This document shows positions 25,714 to 35,049 of a stretch of 64,000 bases of DNA, piece after piece (position 1 is the first letter of the stretch; each line of letters starts with the position of its first letter). The stretch spans positions 1 to 64,000 of the forward strand of contig DATIYM010000056.1 of NCBI GenBank assembly GCA_035517615.1, written 5' to 3'. A program made the translations under genes and the position numbers. Source of the stretch: AG25 sp035517615 (GTDB lineage Bacteria; Gemmatimonadota; Gemmatimonadetes; Gemmatimonadales; GWC2-71-9). The notes under the pieces are model-generated. The model did not search any database and had not been told where the DNA came from. It was given only the letters and a program-made list of their open reading frames with translations.

Positions 25714-25799
25714 CGACGATTGACGTAGCCGCGTCGTTTTGATTGTCCACGCAACAATCCGGTTAATCCCCGCGCAATCGTGTCTCGCAGCTTGGCGGC

Positions 25800-28700
25800 G
25801 TGCTGCGAGAGCTGTTGGACCGCATTTGGCGCCTCGACGATGTGGGCGAATTGTTCGGAGCCCTGGGATTCGACCGCGTATACGAGCAAATACCGGCTGA
25901 CGCATGGATGGGGGAATCTCAGGCGGAGCGGACGGGCACGAAGTCCCTCGCCTTCGTCGCGCGCCACGAGGCGTTTCGGGTCTTTGCGCTCGAAGCCCGA
26001 GACGCCGAACGCGCTGCGGAAGCCGGTGCCCGACGCCTTGCCGGCAACGCCGAGCGTGGATTGGTCTGCGCGTTGGGCCATTCACCGCGCCGCGTGGCGC
26101 TCGCCACGTGGAGAGTGCGGGCGGGAATGGAGCTCGCCGTGCGGGTTGCGAGCTTCACGCTCAATCCCGTCTCTGGGAGCGCCGTCGCGACATTCGAGCG
26201 CTGCTCGCCGCGCCAGGCCGAAACCGCCCTCGGCCTCGCCATCCGGGTGGGGGAGGCACTCGCGAGCGAAGGCGTAACGCGGCGTTTCTTTACGGCGTTC
26301 CGCGCCACGCTGGAACACCTGACCGACCGGATCGAGGCCCCGCGCAGCCGGTCTGACCGCCACACGCTCGCGCTAACCACCCTTACGCGCGTGCTCTTTC
26401 TGTATTTCGCGCAGGCCAAGGGATGGCTCGACGGAGATCATCAATACCTCATCCGCCGCTTCGAGAGCGCTCAAGCCCTGCGTCGATCATTTCACAAGCA
26501 TGTTCTCGATCCGCTCTGTTTCGGCGCTCTCAATCGACCGTTCAGCGAGCGCTCGCGCGCTGCCAGGTTGCTCGGGCGGGTTCCGTTCCTGAACGGCGGA
26601 TTGTTCGAGCCCACGGAACTCGAGCGACGCTACCATCCCGCGCGGTGGACCAATGCGGCATGGCGTGACGCGTTCGACGGCCTGTTCGATCGTTTCCATT
26701 TTTCTGTCCGCGAGCGTGATGGCGACGATCTGATCGCCCCCGACATGCTGGGTCGAGTGTTCGAGGGCGTGATGGATCCCGATGAGCGAAAGCAGAGCGG
26801 GAGCTTCTACACTCCGGCCGCGCTCGTCCGGGAGCTGGTAAAGGCCGGTCTCGAGGCCGTGCTGGTAAACCGATTCGGGCTCGCGCCCCGTACTGCCGAG
26901 CGATGGGTGCACGACGGCCAGGCGCCGACCGGCTCGAGCCGGCCGGACATCTCGCGCATCATGGTGCTCGACCCGGCGGTCGGGTCGGGTGCCTTTCTGC
27001 TCGGCGCCCTCGAAGAGCTTGCGAGTCTCAGGGCGGAAGTGCGGGCGCGAGCGTCGGCCGTGCGCCGCCGGGTCGCGGCGTCCCTCTACGGCGTCGACCT
27101 CAAGCTCGCGGCGGTCCGCCTCACCGAACTGCGAATCTGGCTCGCGATCATTGCCGACGACGAGACCGCGGATGTCGGCGAGCTCGCGCCGCTGCCGAAC
27201 CTCGACGGGCAGGTCCGACAGGGCAATGCGTTGCTCGATCCGCTCACGATCGCGGCACGCAGTGGCGGCCTCTTGGGAGGAACTACACGGTCCGCCCTGG
27301 CGCGCCTGGGTAGCGCCAGACGATCCCTGTTTGCGCTCACCGGACCTGCCAAGCGTGAAGCGCAACGCGAGCTTGCGAGAGAAGAGCTATCACTCATGAC
27401 CAACCTGCTGGCTCGAGTCACTCTCCGTCTCGATACGCGGGTGACGGAGCTGCTCGCACGGGCTCGTGATCGCGACCTGTTCGGTCGTCGCACCGGCCTG
27501 GGGCCGGACGGGCGGAAGGAATTGCGCCGCCAGCGGGCCATGCGGCGGGCCGCCCGTGAGGCGGCGCGCCGGCTCACTGCGTTCGGTGAAAAGCCGTTCT
27601 TCGCCTTCGAGGCGCACTTTGGCGATATCCTCGGGGCTGGAGGATTCGATCTCGTGGTCGGAAACCCGCCGTGGGTTCGTGGTGAACGCCTCCCGCCCCA
27701 GGTCCGCGAGACCCTGGCGCACCGCTATCCCTCATGGCACAGCGCCGGCCACAGAGGCTTCGGGCACCTTCCGGATCTCTCGGTCGCTTTTGTCGAGAGA
27801 GCGCTCGAGCTCACTGCGCCGGGGGGAGCCGTGTCGTTCCTCCTTCCGGCCAAGCTTACCTCGAGCGGCTATGCGGAGCCGCTGCGACAGCATCTGGTTC
27901 ACGAGACGGAGATCGCGCGCGCCGCCCCGTTGGAAAGCTGGAGTCGGGGTTTTGCGGCCGCCGTCTACCCGATGGCACTGGTCGTGGTGCGCGCGGCTCC
28001 GCGGAGCACTCACGAGGTCGCAACGAACCTCGGTCCGGCGTCCCGGGCGTCACGGATCCCGCAACAGATGCTGACGCAAGCAGGTCCCTGGATCCTCTCG
28101 CCAGACGCCACCAAAACCGCGCGGCGGCTCCGCGACGCGCATCCGACGGTGGGCGATCGGTGGGTTCCGATGATGGGAGTCAAGACCGGCGCCGACGAGG
28201 TATTTCTGCAACCGGTGCCTTCCCGCTGGACGCGCCCGGCACTCAGGGGCCGAGATCTCGCAATGTGGCGTGGCACGCCGCGGCTTCATCTCGCCTGGGG
28301 ATATGGCGCGGATGGCCAGCTCCTCGCGCACGCTCCCGCGGAGCTCTGGGCCATCCTCGCACCACATCTCGACCGGCTGCAGCGCCGGAACGACTACCGC
28401 GCGGGTCCGCCGTGGCAGGTGTTTCGCACGGGGCTCGCGTGCCGCGGGCATCGCGTGATCTGGCCCGATCTGGCGCGTCGTTTGCGGGCCGTCGTTCCAT
28501 CCGCGGAATCGGTCCCCCTGAATACCGTCTATGGCATCGCCACGCGTGACGACGACGATGCCCACGCGCTCGCGGCCCTCTTCAATTCTCGATGGATATC
28601 AGCGCTCGCCGCCCTCATTGCCGATCCCGCACGAGGCGGCTTTCGCCGCTTCAATGCCCGCGTGATCGCCGCACTGCCCGCGCCGCAGGGCGAGGCCGCA

Positions 28701-28823
28701 TGGGCACGGCTCGCCACAGCGGGGCGCAACCACAGGCAAACCGATGACCTGGTCGCCGAACTCCTCGAGCTGGATGAGGCCGACTGCCGCGCACTCGGCC
28801 GTTTGGCCCCGGATTCTCTCTGA
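25800..28823 (+). CDS. Eco57I/DISARM-like adenine-specific DNA methyltransferase
   Basis: A 1007-residue gamma-class N6-adenine methyltransferase. Order: an N-terminal alpha/beta region (1-150) resembling the degenerate nuclease-like front of type IIG enzymes; a helical connector (about 180-330) with RVLFLYFAQAKGWLDGD, PFLNGGLFEP and APDMLGRVFEG; and the catalytic domain with SGSFYTP, the SAM motif DPAVGSGAF (391-399) and the catalytic NPPW (622-625). A TaqI-C-like recognition domain (about 760-990) follows. I see no intact PD-(D/E)XK motif. The start codon at 25800 is a non-ATG codon (CTG/GTG region) and could be a little off. The helicase gene follows with overlap, indicating a two-gene modification/defence module. 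Confidence 0.85.
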   Translation: MLRELLDRIWRLDDVGELFGALGFDRVYEQIPADAWMGESQAERTGTKSLAFVARHEAFRVFALEARDAERAAEAGARRLAGNAERGLVCALGHSPRRVALATWRVRAGMELAVRVASFTLNPVSGSAVATFERCSPRQAETALGLAIRVGEALASEGVTRRFFTAFRATLEHLTDRIEAPRSRSDRHTLALTTLTRVLFLYFAQAKGWLDGDHQYLIRRFESAQALRRSFHKHVLDPLCFGALNRPFSERSRAARLLGRVPFLNGGLFEPTELERRYHPARWTNAAWRDAFDGLFDRFHFSVRERDGDDLIAPDMLGRVFEGVMDPDERKQSGSFYTPAALVRELVKAGLEAVLVNRFGLAPRTAERWVHDGQAPTGSSRPDISRIMVLDPAVGSGAFLLGALEELASLRAEVRARASAVRRRVAASLYGVDLKLAAVRLTELRIWLAIIADDETADVGELAPLPNLDGQVRQGNALLDPLTIAARSGGLLGGTTRSALARLGSARRSLFALTGPAKREAQRELAREELSLMTNLLARVTLRLDTRVTELLARARDRDLFGRRTGLGPDGRKELRRQRAMRRAAREAARRLTAFGEKPFFAFEAHFGDILGAGGFDLVVGNPPWVRGERLPPQVRETLAHRYPSWHSAGHRGFGHLPDLSVAFVERALELTAPGGAVSFLLPAKLTSSGYAEPLRQHLVHETEIARAAPLESWSRGFAAAVYPMALVVVRAAPRSTHEVATNLGPASRASRIPQQMLTQAGPWILSPDATKTARRLRDAHPTVGDRWVPMMGVKTGADEVFLQPVPSRWTRPALRGRDLAMWRGTPRLHLAWGYGADGQLLAHAPAELWAILAPHLDRLQRRNDYRAGPPWQVFRTGLACRGHRVIWPDLARRLRAVVPSAESVPLNTVYGIATRDDDDAHALAALFNSRWISALAALIADPARGGFRRFNARVIAALPAPQGEAAWARLATAGRNHRQTDDLVAELLELDEADCRALGRLAPDSL

Positions 28824-31101
28824 GGACCTGCGGGAACCGCGAGAACCGCTCACCCTGCTTCTCAATTGCGGCGCCGAGGCGGATCCCGTCCTCGTTGCGC
28901 GCCGCGCGGCGCGCGCCGTGCTCGGCTCCTCATCTGGCGGTCGGGAGAACCTGCCGTGGCTCTCACCGCACGAGCAACCGGCTGTGACGCGGTTGCGCGA
29001 GATCATCGCGGCATACGGCGGGGCCCTGCTCGCGGACGCCGTCGGGCTCGGAAAATCGTATGTCGCGCTCGCGGTCGCGTTGTCGTCGCCCGATCCATTT
29101 GTCCTCGTCGTTCCCGCGGTGCTTGCTCCGCAATGGGCGAATCTGCTCGCGGAGATGCGAGCCAGGGCAGGGGCGATCATCACCCACGAGTCGCTCAGCA
29201 CACGTCATGCGGCGGCGTTTCCATCCGGACCGTGTCGACTGTGCATCGTCGACGAGGCTCATCGTTTTCGCAATTCCAAAACCAACCGCTATCAAGCGCT
29301 CGCCAAGGCTGTAGTCGGGGTTCCTGTTCTCCTCGTGACCGCAACCCCGGTGCACAACGGGCTGGGAGATCTCCTGCACCTGTTCAAGCTGTTTCTGCGC
29401 GACGATGCATTGGCTCCGCTCGGCATCGGATCGCTCGCGGACCCGAGTGGTGTACCGCGAGAACTGCTTCAGGCTGCGATCGCCCGCCTCACGGTCGCTC
29501 GGTCGCGAACCCGGGTGCGCACCGGCTACGCCGCCGGCCCGCGTCAACACTTGCAATTCCCGGAACGAGCGGTGGGGCAGGTCGTCCGCGCCGGTCCCAT
29601 CGCCGAAGCCGAGATGGAAACGCTCGTAAGCGGCGTCGGACGCCTCGACGTCCAGGAGGCCGGCTCACTGTTTCGGCTGATGCTGTTGAGTCGCCTTGCT
29701 TCGAGCATGCCAGCATTCGCCGCCACGCTGCGCCGCTACCTCACCTGTCTCGAACAGACCGGGCGCGCCGCGAGCGAAGGCCGGTTGCTCACGAGGCGCG
29801 AATTTCGGCGTCTCTTCCCTGAAGCCTCGATGGATGCTCTGCAGCTCGCGTTATTCCCGGTGCTGCTCCCGGCGGGTGGCCGCGTCGACTGCTTCGAAGC
29901 GGGCGCGCGCGCCGCCGAGCTTCTGCAGGTCGTGACGCAGTTCCGCGCGCTCCCCGACCCTAAGCTGCGCCTGCTGACGGAGCTGGTTGAATCCCAAGAG
30001 TGCAAGACGATCGTTTTCACGAACAGCCGTGAAACCGCGCGGTATCTATCCGGCGGTCTGGCCCACCGGCGAGCCGCCGCGGTGTCGGGGGAAGGTGGGC
30101 TGTTTGGCCGGGCGCGAGCCCGGCGGCTCGAGGTCCTGCGCGCATTCGCTCCCGCAGCACAACACGCGCGCACTCCTCCACCCTGGCTCGAGACGGACCT
30201 GCTGATCGCGACCGATCTCCTGAGCGAGGGGCTGAACCTGCAAGACGCGGCGCGTGTGATTCACTACGACGTGCCTTGGACGCCCGCACGGCTGGCACAG
30301 CGGGTTGGCCGGATCGATCGACTCGGGTCGCAACACCCTCGGATCGAAACGATCACATTCGTTCCTCCCTCGGTGCTCGCCCTTGCCCTGGCCCTCGAAG
30401 AGCGTCTTGCGTTCAAGAAGCGCATGCAGATTCTGGCCGGCGCGGCGCAGGTAGAAAGCATGCGCGGAGCGGATCGTGTCGATGGCTTCGATTGGTGTGA
30501 CCGGCTGCATGAGCTAGCGGGCGGCTCATCATCAACGGCTGAGCGCACTGGGCCCGTCTGGGCCTGTGTCCGGGGAAAGTGCAATGCGGCCGTCCTCGTA
30601 GTGAAGGTCGGGTCTCTGGTCGAGATGCTCGTGATCGACGAGGTCGGGGTCCACGCCGATCCCGCCCGGGCTACCGGGCTGCTCGAACAGGCGTGCACGG
30701 GGGAGTGCCTCTCCGCCCAGCGCGCGGCACTCGATGCGGCTCTCGAACGGGCGGCACCTCTGCTGCGGGCTCGACTCGAGACGATCGCCCGAGCACGCTG
30801 GCGTACCGTCGATCGCGACCACGTGGGGCGGCGCCTCGTACCGCTGATCCTCGCCGACGCGCGGCGTGCGGCGCGCCGGGGGGACGCCAAAGCGCTCGAA
30901 CGGCTCGACGTCACCGCGGGTCGCCTGTGCCGCGGGATGACCGCGGGTGAAGAGCTGCTGCTCCACGACCTCGTCCAGCGGCCTGATTCGCTGACCGCCC
31001 CCGATCTCGTGGAATGGCAGGACCGGCTTCCGCCGTATGAACGCACCGATGTTCCCCCCGCAGCCGCGCTTGTCGCCGCGCTTCTGGTCGTGTCCCGTTA
31101 G
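28744..31101 (+). CDS. SNF2/RapA-like superfamily 2 helicase paired with the methyltransferase
   Basis: Up to 785 residues. RecA domain 1 has DAVGLGKS (98-105), VIVDEAH-type box DEAH (170-173) and VTATPVHNG. RecA domain 2 has VFTNSRETARYLS, DLLIATDLLSEGLNLQDA and the arginine-finger motif QRVGRIDRLGS (519-529). SEGLNLQ and QRVGRIDRLG are typical of RapA/DrmD-like SNF2 ATPases. The C-terminal third is helical, without a visible nuclease. The first 27 codons overlap the methyltransferase gene and look like its shadow, so translation may start later. No DrmA, DrmB or DrmC gene lies nearby. Confidence 0.85.
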   Translation: MTWSPNSSSWMRPTAAHSAVWPRILSEDLREPREPLTLLLNCGAEADPVLVARRAARAVLGSSSGGRENLPWLSPHEQPAVTRLREIIAAYGGALLADAVGLGKSYVALAVALSSPDPFVLVVPAVLAPQWANLLAEMRARAGAIITHESLSTRHAAAFPSGPCRLCIVDEAHRFRNSKTNRYQALAKAVVGVPVLLVTATPVHNGLGDLLHLFKLFLRDDALAPLGIGSLADPSGVPRELLQAAIARLTVARSRTRVRTGYAAGPRQHLQFPERAVGQVVRAGPIAEAEMETLVSGVGRLDVQEAGSLFRLMLLSRLASSMPAFAATLRRYLTCLEQTGRAASEGRLLTRREFRRLFPEASMDALQLALFPVLLPAGGRVDCFEAGARAAELLQVVTQFRALPDPKLRLLTELVESQECKTIVFTNSRETARYLSGGLAHRRAAAVSGEGGLFGRARARRLEVLRAFAPAAQHARTPPPWLETDLLIATDLLSEGLNLQDAARVIHYDVPWTPARLAQRVGRIDRLGSQHPRIETITFVPPSVLALALALEERLAFKKRMQILAGAAQVESMRGADRVDGFDWCDRLHELAGGSSSTAERTGPVWACVRGKCNAAVLVVKVGSLVEMLVIDEVGVHADPARATGLLEQACTGECLSAQRAALDAALERAAPLLRARLETIARARWRTVDRDHVGRRLVPLILADARRAARRGDAKALERLDVTAGRLCRGMTAGEELLLHDLVQRPDSLTAPDLVEWQDRLPPYERTDVPPAAALVAALLVVSR

Positions 31102-31109
31102 TTTGCGGC

Positions 31110-31757
31110 GTGAACTTTTCGACTTACTTGTTCGATCTGGACGGGACGGTCGTGGACTCGATCGAGCTGATTCTGCGGTCGTATCGCCACACGATGCGGA
31201 CCCATCGGGGTGAAGTACCCCCCGACGACTTGTGGCTCGAAGGATTGGGCAAGCCGATTTGGGTACAGCTCAGGCATTGGAGCGAGAGCCCTGAGGAGAT
31301 CGCGGCGATGGTCGAGACCTACCGCGAGTACAACATGGCCCATCATGACGAGCTGGTGCGTCCGTATGACGGCGTCGTTGACGTCGTGAGGCTTCTCAAG
31401 AGCCGCGGCAAGCGCGTCGGGCTCGTGACGAGCAAGGTGCGTACCGGCGCCGAGCGCGGCCTGCGTGTCGCCGGGCTGATGAGCGCGTTCGACACGATCG
31501 TGCCGGCGGACGAGGTGACGAACCCCAAGCCGCATCCCGAACCCGTCCTCATCGCGATGGAACGACTCGGCGCTGAGCCCGAAACGACCGTATTCATCGG
31601 TGACTCACGCCACGATATCGTCTCCGGCCACGCGGCGAACGTGAAAACCGCGGCCGCGCTGTGGGGGCCGTTCCAGCGCTCGGATCTCGAGGATCTGCAC
31701 CCCGACTACTGGCTCGACCGGCCGCAGGACGTTGTCCGGCTGGTTCTGGACGACTGA
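31110..31757 (+). CDS. HAD hydrolase, phosphoglycolate phosphatase/PpaX-like
   Basis: A 215-residue HAD phosphatase. Motif I FDLDGTVVDS (8-17), motif II in LVTSKV, a Lys in TNPKPHPEP (motif III) and motif IV FIGDSRHDI are all in place. The helical cap lies between motif I and II, as in Gph and PpaX. The substrate could be phosphoglycolate or pyrophosphate. The GTG start lies 8 bases after the helicase stop. Six bases separate its stop from the aminotransferase gene. Confidence 0.9.
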   Translation: MNFSTYLFDLDGTVVDSIELILRSYRHTMRTHRGEVPPDDLWLEGLGKPIWVQLRHWSESPEEIAAMVETYREYNMAHHDELVRPYDGVVDVVRLLKSRGKRVGLVTSKVRTGAERGLRVAGLMSAFDTIVPADEVTNPKPHPEPVLIAMERLGAEPETTVFIGDSRHDIVSGHAANVKTAAALWGPFQRSDLEDLHPDYWLDRPQDVVRLVLDD

Positions 31758-31763
31758 GCGCCG

Positions 31764-32867
31764 ATGCCGATCCCGTTTGTCTCATTCGAGCTCGAGCGCT
31801 GGCAGAGCACGTGGGAAAACCGCGTGCGTTTCAATCTTTCCGAATCCGGCGTCCATCCTCTCTCGGCCCGCGAGCTGTTCGAGCTCGCCGCAGAGGATCC
31901 CGACGCCTTGCTCGACACGCAGCTCGTCTACAGCCAGTCAAATGGCACCGATCTGCTGCGATCGCGAATCAGCGCCCTCTACCCGGAGGCATCGCCCGAT
32001 CAGATCCTGGTTACCAACGGGAGCTCGGAGGCGAACTTCGTACTGTGCTGGCGGCTGATCGAACCCGGCGATCGGGTCGTCGTCATGGTGCCCAACTATC
32101 TCCAGACCTGGGGGCTGGTGCAGAACCTGGGTGCGCGGGTCGCACCGCTCGAGTATCCGGCCGACGCTCGCACCGCGATCACTCCGGGGACGAAACTCGT
32201 CGTCATCACGAATCCGCAAAATCCCACGGGCGAAGTGCTCTCCCCCGCCGCGCGGCGCGAGATCATCGAAGCATGCCGCGCCACGGGCGCATGGTTACTG
32301 GCCGATGAGGTGTATCAGGGCGCGGAGCTCGACGGTCAGCTCACCGAATCGCTCTGGGGGACGTACGAGCGCACCATCGTGGTCAACGGTTTATCGAAAG
32401 CGTATGGGTTACCTGGGCTGCGGATCGGTTGGATCGTGGCGCCTCGCCCCATCATCGCCGAGGCGTGGGGCCGGCGCGATTACACCACCATCGGTCCGTC
32501 ACCCCTATCGGATCGGCTCGCCAGCCTCGCCCTCGAGCCCACCACCCGCGCGCAGATTCTCGAGCGCACGCGCCTCATCCTCGCCACGAACTATCCCGTG
32601 CTCCACGCGTGGCTCAAGCGGTTCGGGTCGAGCTTTTCCTGGGCGCCGCCGCATGCGGGAGCGATTTGCTGGGTTCGATTCTCGAGCTCGGCCTCTGCGA
32701 TTGAGATCGTGGAGCACCTCCGGACCGAGCACAGCGTGCTACTCGTCCCGGGGGAGCATTTTGGCAGCCCCGGCCATCTGCGGTTCGGCTACGGCGATGA
32801 GCGCGAGCACCTGAAGGAGGGGCTCGCCGAGGCCGAGCTTGGGCTCGAGCCATTCTTCGAGGACTGA
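31764..32867 (+). CDS. PLP-dependent aminotransferase, class I/II
   Basis: A 367-residue fold-type I aminotransferase. Visible: the cofactor-phosphate segment TNGSSEANF, TNPQNPTGEV (Asn binding PLP), LADEVYQGAEL (Asp to the pyridine N), the Schiff-base Lys in NGLSKAYGLPGLRIGW, and the substrate Arg in HLRFGYG. The family is broad (aspartate, branched-chain or aromatic specificity). The exact amino donor cannot be read from sequence. Likely co-transcribed with the HAD gene. Confidence 0.88.
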   Translation: MPIPFVSFELERWQSTWENRVRFNLSESGVHPLSARELFELAAEDPDALLDTQLVYSQSNGTDLLRSRISALYPEASPDQILVTNGSSEANFVLCWRLIEPGDRVVVMVPNYLQTWGLVQNLGARVAPLEYPADARTAITPGTKLVVITNPQNPTGEVLSPAARREIIEACRATGAWLLADEVYQGAELDGQLTESLWGTYERTIVVNGLSKAYGLPGLRIGWIVAPRPIIAEAWGRRDYTTIGPSPLSDRLASLALEPTTRAQILERTRLILATNYPVLHAWLKRFGSSFSWAPPHAGAICWVRFSSSASAIEIVEHLRTEHSVLLVPGEHFGSPGHLRFGYGDEREHLKEGLAEAELGLEPFFED

Positions 32868-32895
32868 GCGGGCTGCGGGTGTCCTCGACGGGATA

Positions 32896-33501
32896 TCAGA
32901 GACCGGTCGCTGATAGGGATTCGAGCGCGATCGCAACCTCCAGGGCTAGGTCGAGGGTGCGTTCGAGCTCGTCATAGATTTCCTTCCATTTGAAGAGTTC
33001 CACCGGGTCGCGTTCCGCCTCGAACAACTTGCTCAGCCCATCGTCGTAGATCGCGTCGCCCTCCGCTTCGAAGCGCTTCGCCTCGACGACGTAGAGCGTC
33101 AGCTCCTGCCTGCTCTTGAGCCGCCCGAACGCTTCCGCGACCGTGTCGGTCATGCGCGGGATCACCTCCACGAGCCGCCTGACTTCCTCCGAGGCGGGGC
33201 CGAGTCGAAAAATTCGGGTGCGGCGCGCGATGCTGTCGATGGCATCCATGACATCGTCGAGCTTGGACGCGAAGGCGTGAATCGCCGCTCGATCGAGACG
33301 CGTCTTGGCGCGGCCCAGACGGTTCGCAAGTTCGTGAGTGATCTGATCGGCCTCGTGCTCGAGACGTTCGATCGCAGCGATCTCGGCCAGCCGCTCCTGG
33401 GGGACGACGCTGAACAGGGTTGCTAAATGCAGGGCAGCTTCCTTCGTTCGGTCCGCCATCCCACACAAGAGCTCGAAGAACTGCTCGTCGGCAAACCGCA
33501 C
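32896..33501 (-). CDS. DUF47 (PhoU-like, Pit accessory) protein
   Basis: A 201-residue all-helical protein. The sequence FFELLCGMADRTKEAALHL, then IERLEHEADQITHEL (E/D-rich PhoU signature), then KLDDVMDAIDSIARR, matches DUF47. These proteins usually sit beside low-affinity phosphate transporters (PiT) and resemble PhoU. No PiT gene is adjacent here; the neighbour is a divergent APC permease. Confidence 0.87.
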   Translation of the reverse strand: MRFADEQFFELLCGMADRTKEAALHLATLFSVVPQERLAEIAAIERLEHEADQITHELANRLGRAKTRLDRAAIHAFASKLDDVMDAIDSIARRTRIFRLGPASEEVRRLVEVIPRMTDTVAEAFGRLKSRQELTLYVVEAKRFEAEGDAIYDDGLSKLFEAERDPVELFKWKEIYDELERTLDLALEVAIALESLSATGL

Positions 33502-33579
33502 AGCGCGCGCTCACTCGGGGGTTTGAGTCGACGCAACATAGCGGCGCTACATCGGTGTCACTAGGTTAGGTGACCGCTC

Positions 33580-35049
33580 ATGTCGACTCTCCCGGAGCAC
33601 GAAACCGAATTCGTAAAGGCCATCTCGCGACTCGACGCGACCGCGCTCGTCGTGGGCTCGATGATCGGGTCGGGAATCTTCATTGTCTCCGCACAGATTC
33701 TCCGCGACGTGCACAGCCCAGGCGTGCTGCTCGTCGCCTGGGCCCTCTCCGGAATCGTGACCCTCATGGGGGCGCTCACCTATGGCGAGCTCGCGGCGAT
33801 GTTTCCGCGGGCGGGCGGGCAGTACGTCTACCTGCGCGAGGGAATTTCTCCGCTGTTCGGATATCTCTACGGTTGGACGCTGTTCGTCGTCATCCAGACA
33901 GGCACGATCGCGGCGGTGGCCGTCGCATTCGCCCGGTTTACCGGTGTGCTGTTTCCGGCGCTCACGCCGGACGTCTTTCTCGGCGGCACGGTCGGCTTTC
34001 CCCAACCGATCGGGCCTATCGTCGTGGGGCTGTCACCCCAACGCGTCCTGGCGATTCTGTCGGTCGTCGCGCTCACGTGGATCAACGTTCGTGGAGTCCG
34101 TACGGCGGCGTTCCTGCAAACCACGTTGACGGCGATCAAGACCGCAACCCTCGCGGGCCTGATCATTCTTGGATTGACGCTCGGCCGCAATGCCGCCGCC
34201 ATGGCGGCCAATTTCGGATCCGCTTTCTGGCCGGTACATGGGCTCGGAGTCGCCGTTCCCGTACTCGCGGCCGCAATGGTCGGATCGCTGTTTTCGATGG
34301 ACGCCTGGAACAACGTCGGCTTCGCGGCCGGCGAGCTCCGTCATCCGGAACGAGACCTTCCGTTCGCCATGGCGATCGGCGTGCTGACGGTGACGATCCT
34401 CTATCTGCTCGCGAATATCGCGTACCTGAACGTCCTGCCGGCTCAGGCGATCGCCAACGCTCCACAGGACCGCGTCGCCACGGCGGTCCTGCAGGTGATC
34501 CTCGGCGCGCCGGGATTATACGTCATGGCGCTCGCGATCATGATCTCGACCTTCGGCTGCAACAACGGGTTGATCCTCTCCGGAGCGCGCGTGTTCTATG
34601 CGATGGCGCGTGACAATCTGTTCTTCAAGTCGGCGGGCCGGCTGCATCCGCGATATCGGACGCCCGCGTTTGCCCTGACCGTGCAGGCGGTGTGGACCTG
34701 TATCCTGTGTCTTTCGGGGACCTACAGCCAACTGCTCGAATTCGTGATTTTCGCCGCGCTCCTGTTCTACATGCTGACGACGATTGGCATGTTCTCCCTG
34801 CGCCGGCGGCGTCCCGAGCTCGCGCGACCAGTGCGCGTCCCGGCGTACCCCCTGCTCCCCGCCGTCTACTTGATCGCGACCGCGCTGATCGCGCTGGCGC
34901 TCCTAATCGAGAAAACGACGTACTCGGGTCTCGGATTGGCCTGTGTGCTCCTCGGTGTGCCAGTCTATGTCCTGTGGAATGCGGCTAACCGCCGCGACCG
35001 GCTTTCGTCGCGTGCGCCGCAAATCGGGGATAATCCCCGAGCAGGGTGA
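33580..35049 (+). CDS. APC-family amino acid permease (LAT/SteT-like)
   Basis: A 489-residue permease with about 12 membrane helices. The first helix carries VVGSMIGSGIFIV, with the unwound GSGIF substrate site. Helix 6 shows FSMDAWNNVGFAAGELRHPERDLPFAM. Both are typical of LAT-like exchangers. Substrate is unassigned among neutral amino acids. The ATG at 33580 is preferred. The last 65 bases overlap the convergent prephenate dehydratase gene. Confidence 0.88.
   Translation: MSTLPEHETEFVKAISRLDATALVVGSMIGSGIFIVSAQILRDVHSPGVLLVAWALSGIVTLMGALTYGELAAMFPRAGGQYVYLREGISPLFGYLYGWTLFVVIQTGTIAAVAVAFARFTGVLFPALTPDVFLGGTVGFPQPIGPIVVGLSPQRVLAILSVVALTWINVRGVRTAAFLQTTLTAIKTATLAGLIILGLTLGRNAAAMAANFGSAFWPVHGLGVAVPVLAAAMVGSLFSMDAWNNVGFAAGELRHPERDLPFAMAIGVLTVTILYLLANIAYLNVLPAQAIANAPQDRVATAVLQVILGAPGLYVMALAIMISTFGCNNGLILSGARVFYAMARDNLFFKSAGRLHPRYRTPAFALTVQAVWTCILCLSGTYSQLLEFVIFAALLFYMLTTIGMFSLRRRRPELARPVRVPAYPLLPAVYLIATALIALALLIEKTTYSGLGLACVLLGVPVYVLWNAANRRDRLSSRAPQIGDNPRAG

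Noticed and set aside
25800..31101. BREX or full DISARM island
   Set aside because: No PglZ, BrxC, DrmA, DrmB or DrmC homologue is present on either side; flanks are ordinary housekeeping-type genes.
32887..32910. TATCAG...CTGATA inverted repeat at the end of the DUF47 gene as a terminator
   Set aside because: The stem is only 6 bp with a 10-base loop, overlaps the stop codon, and has no T tract.
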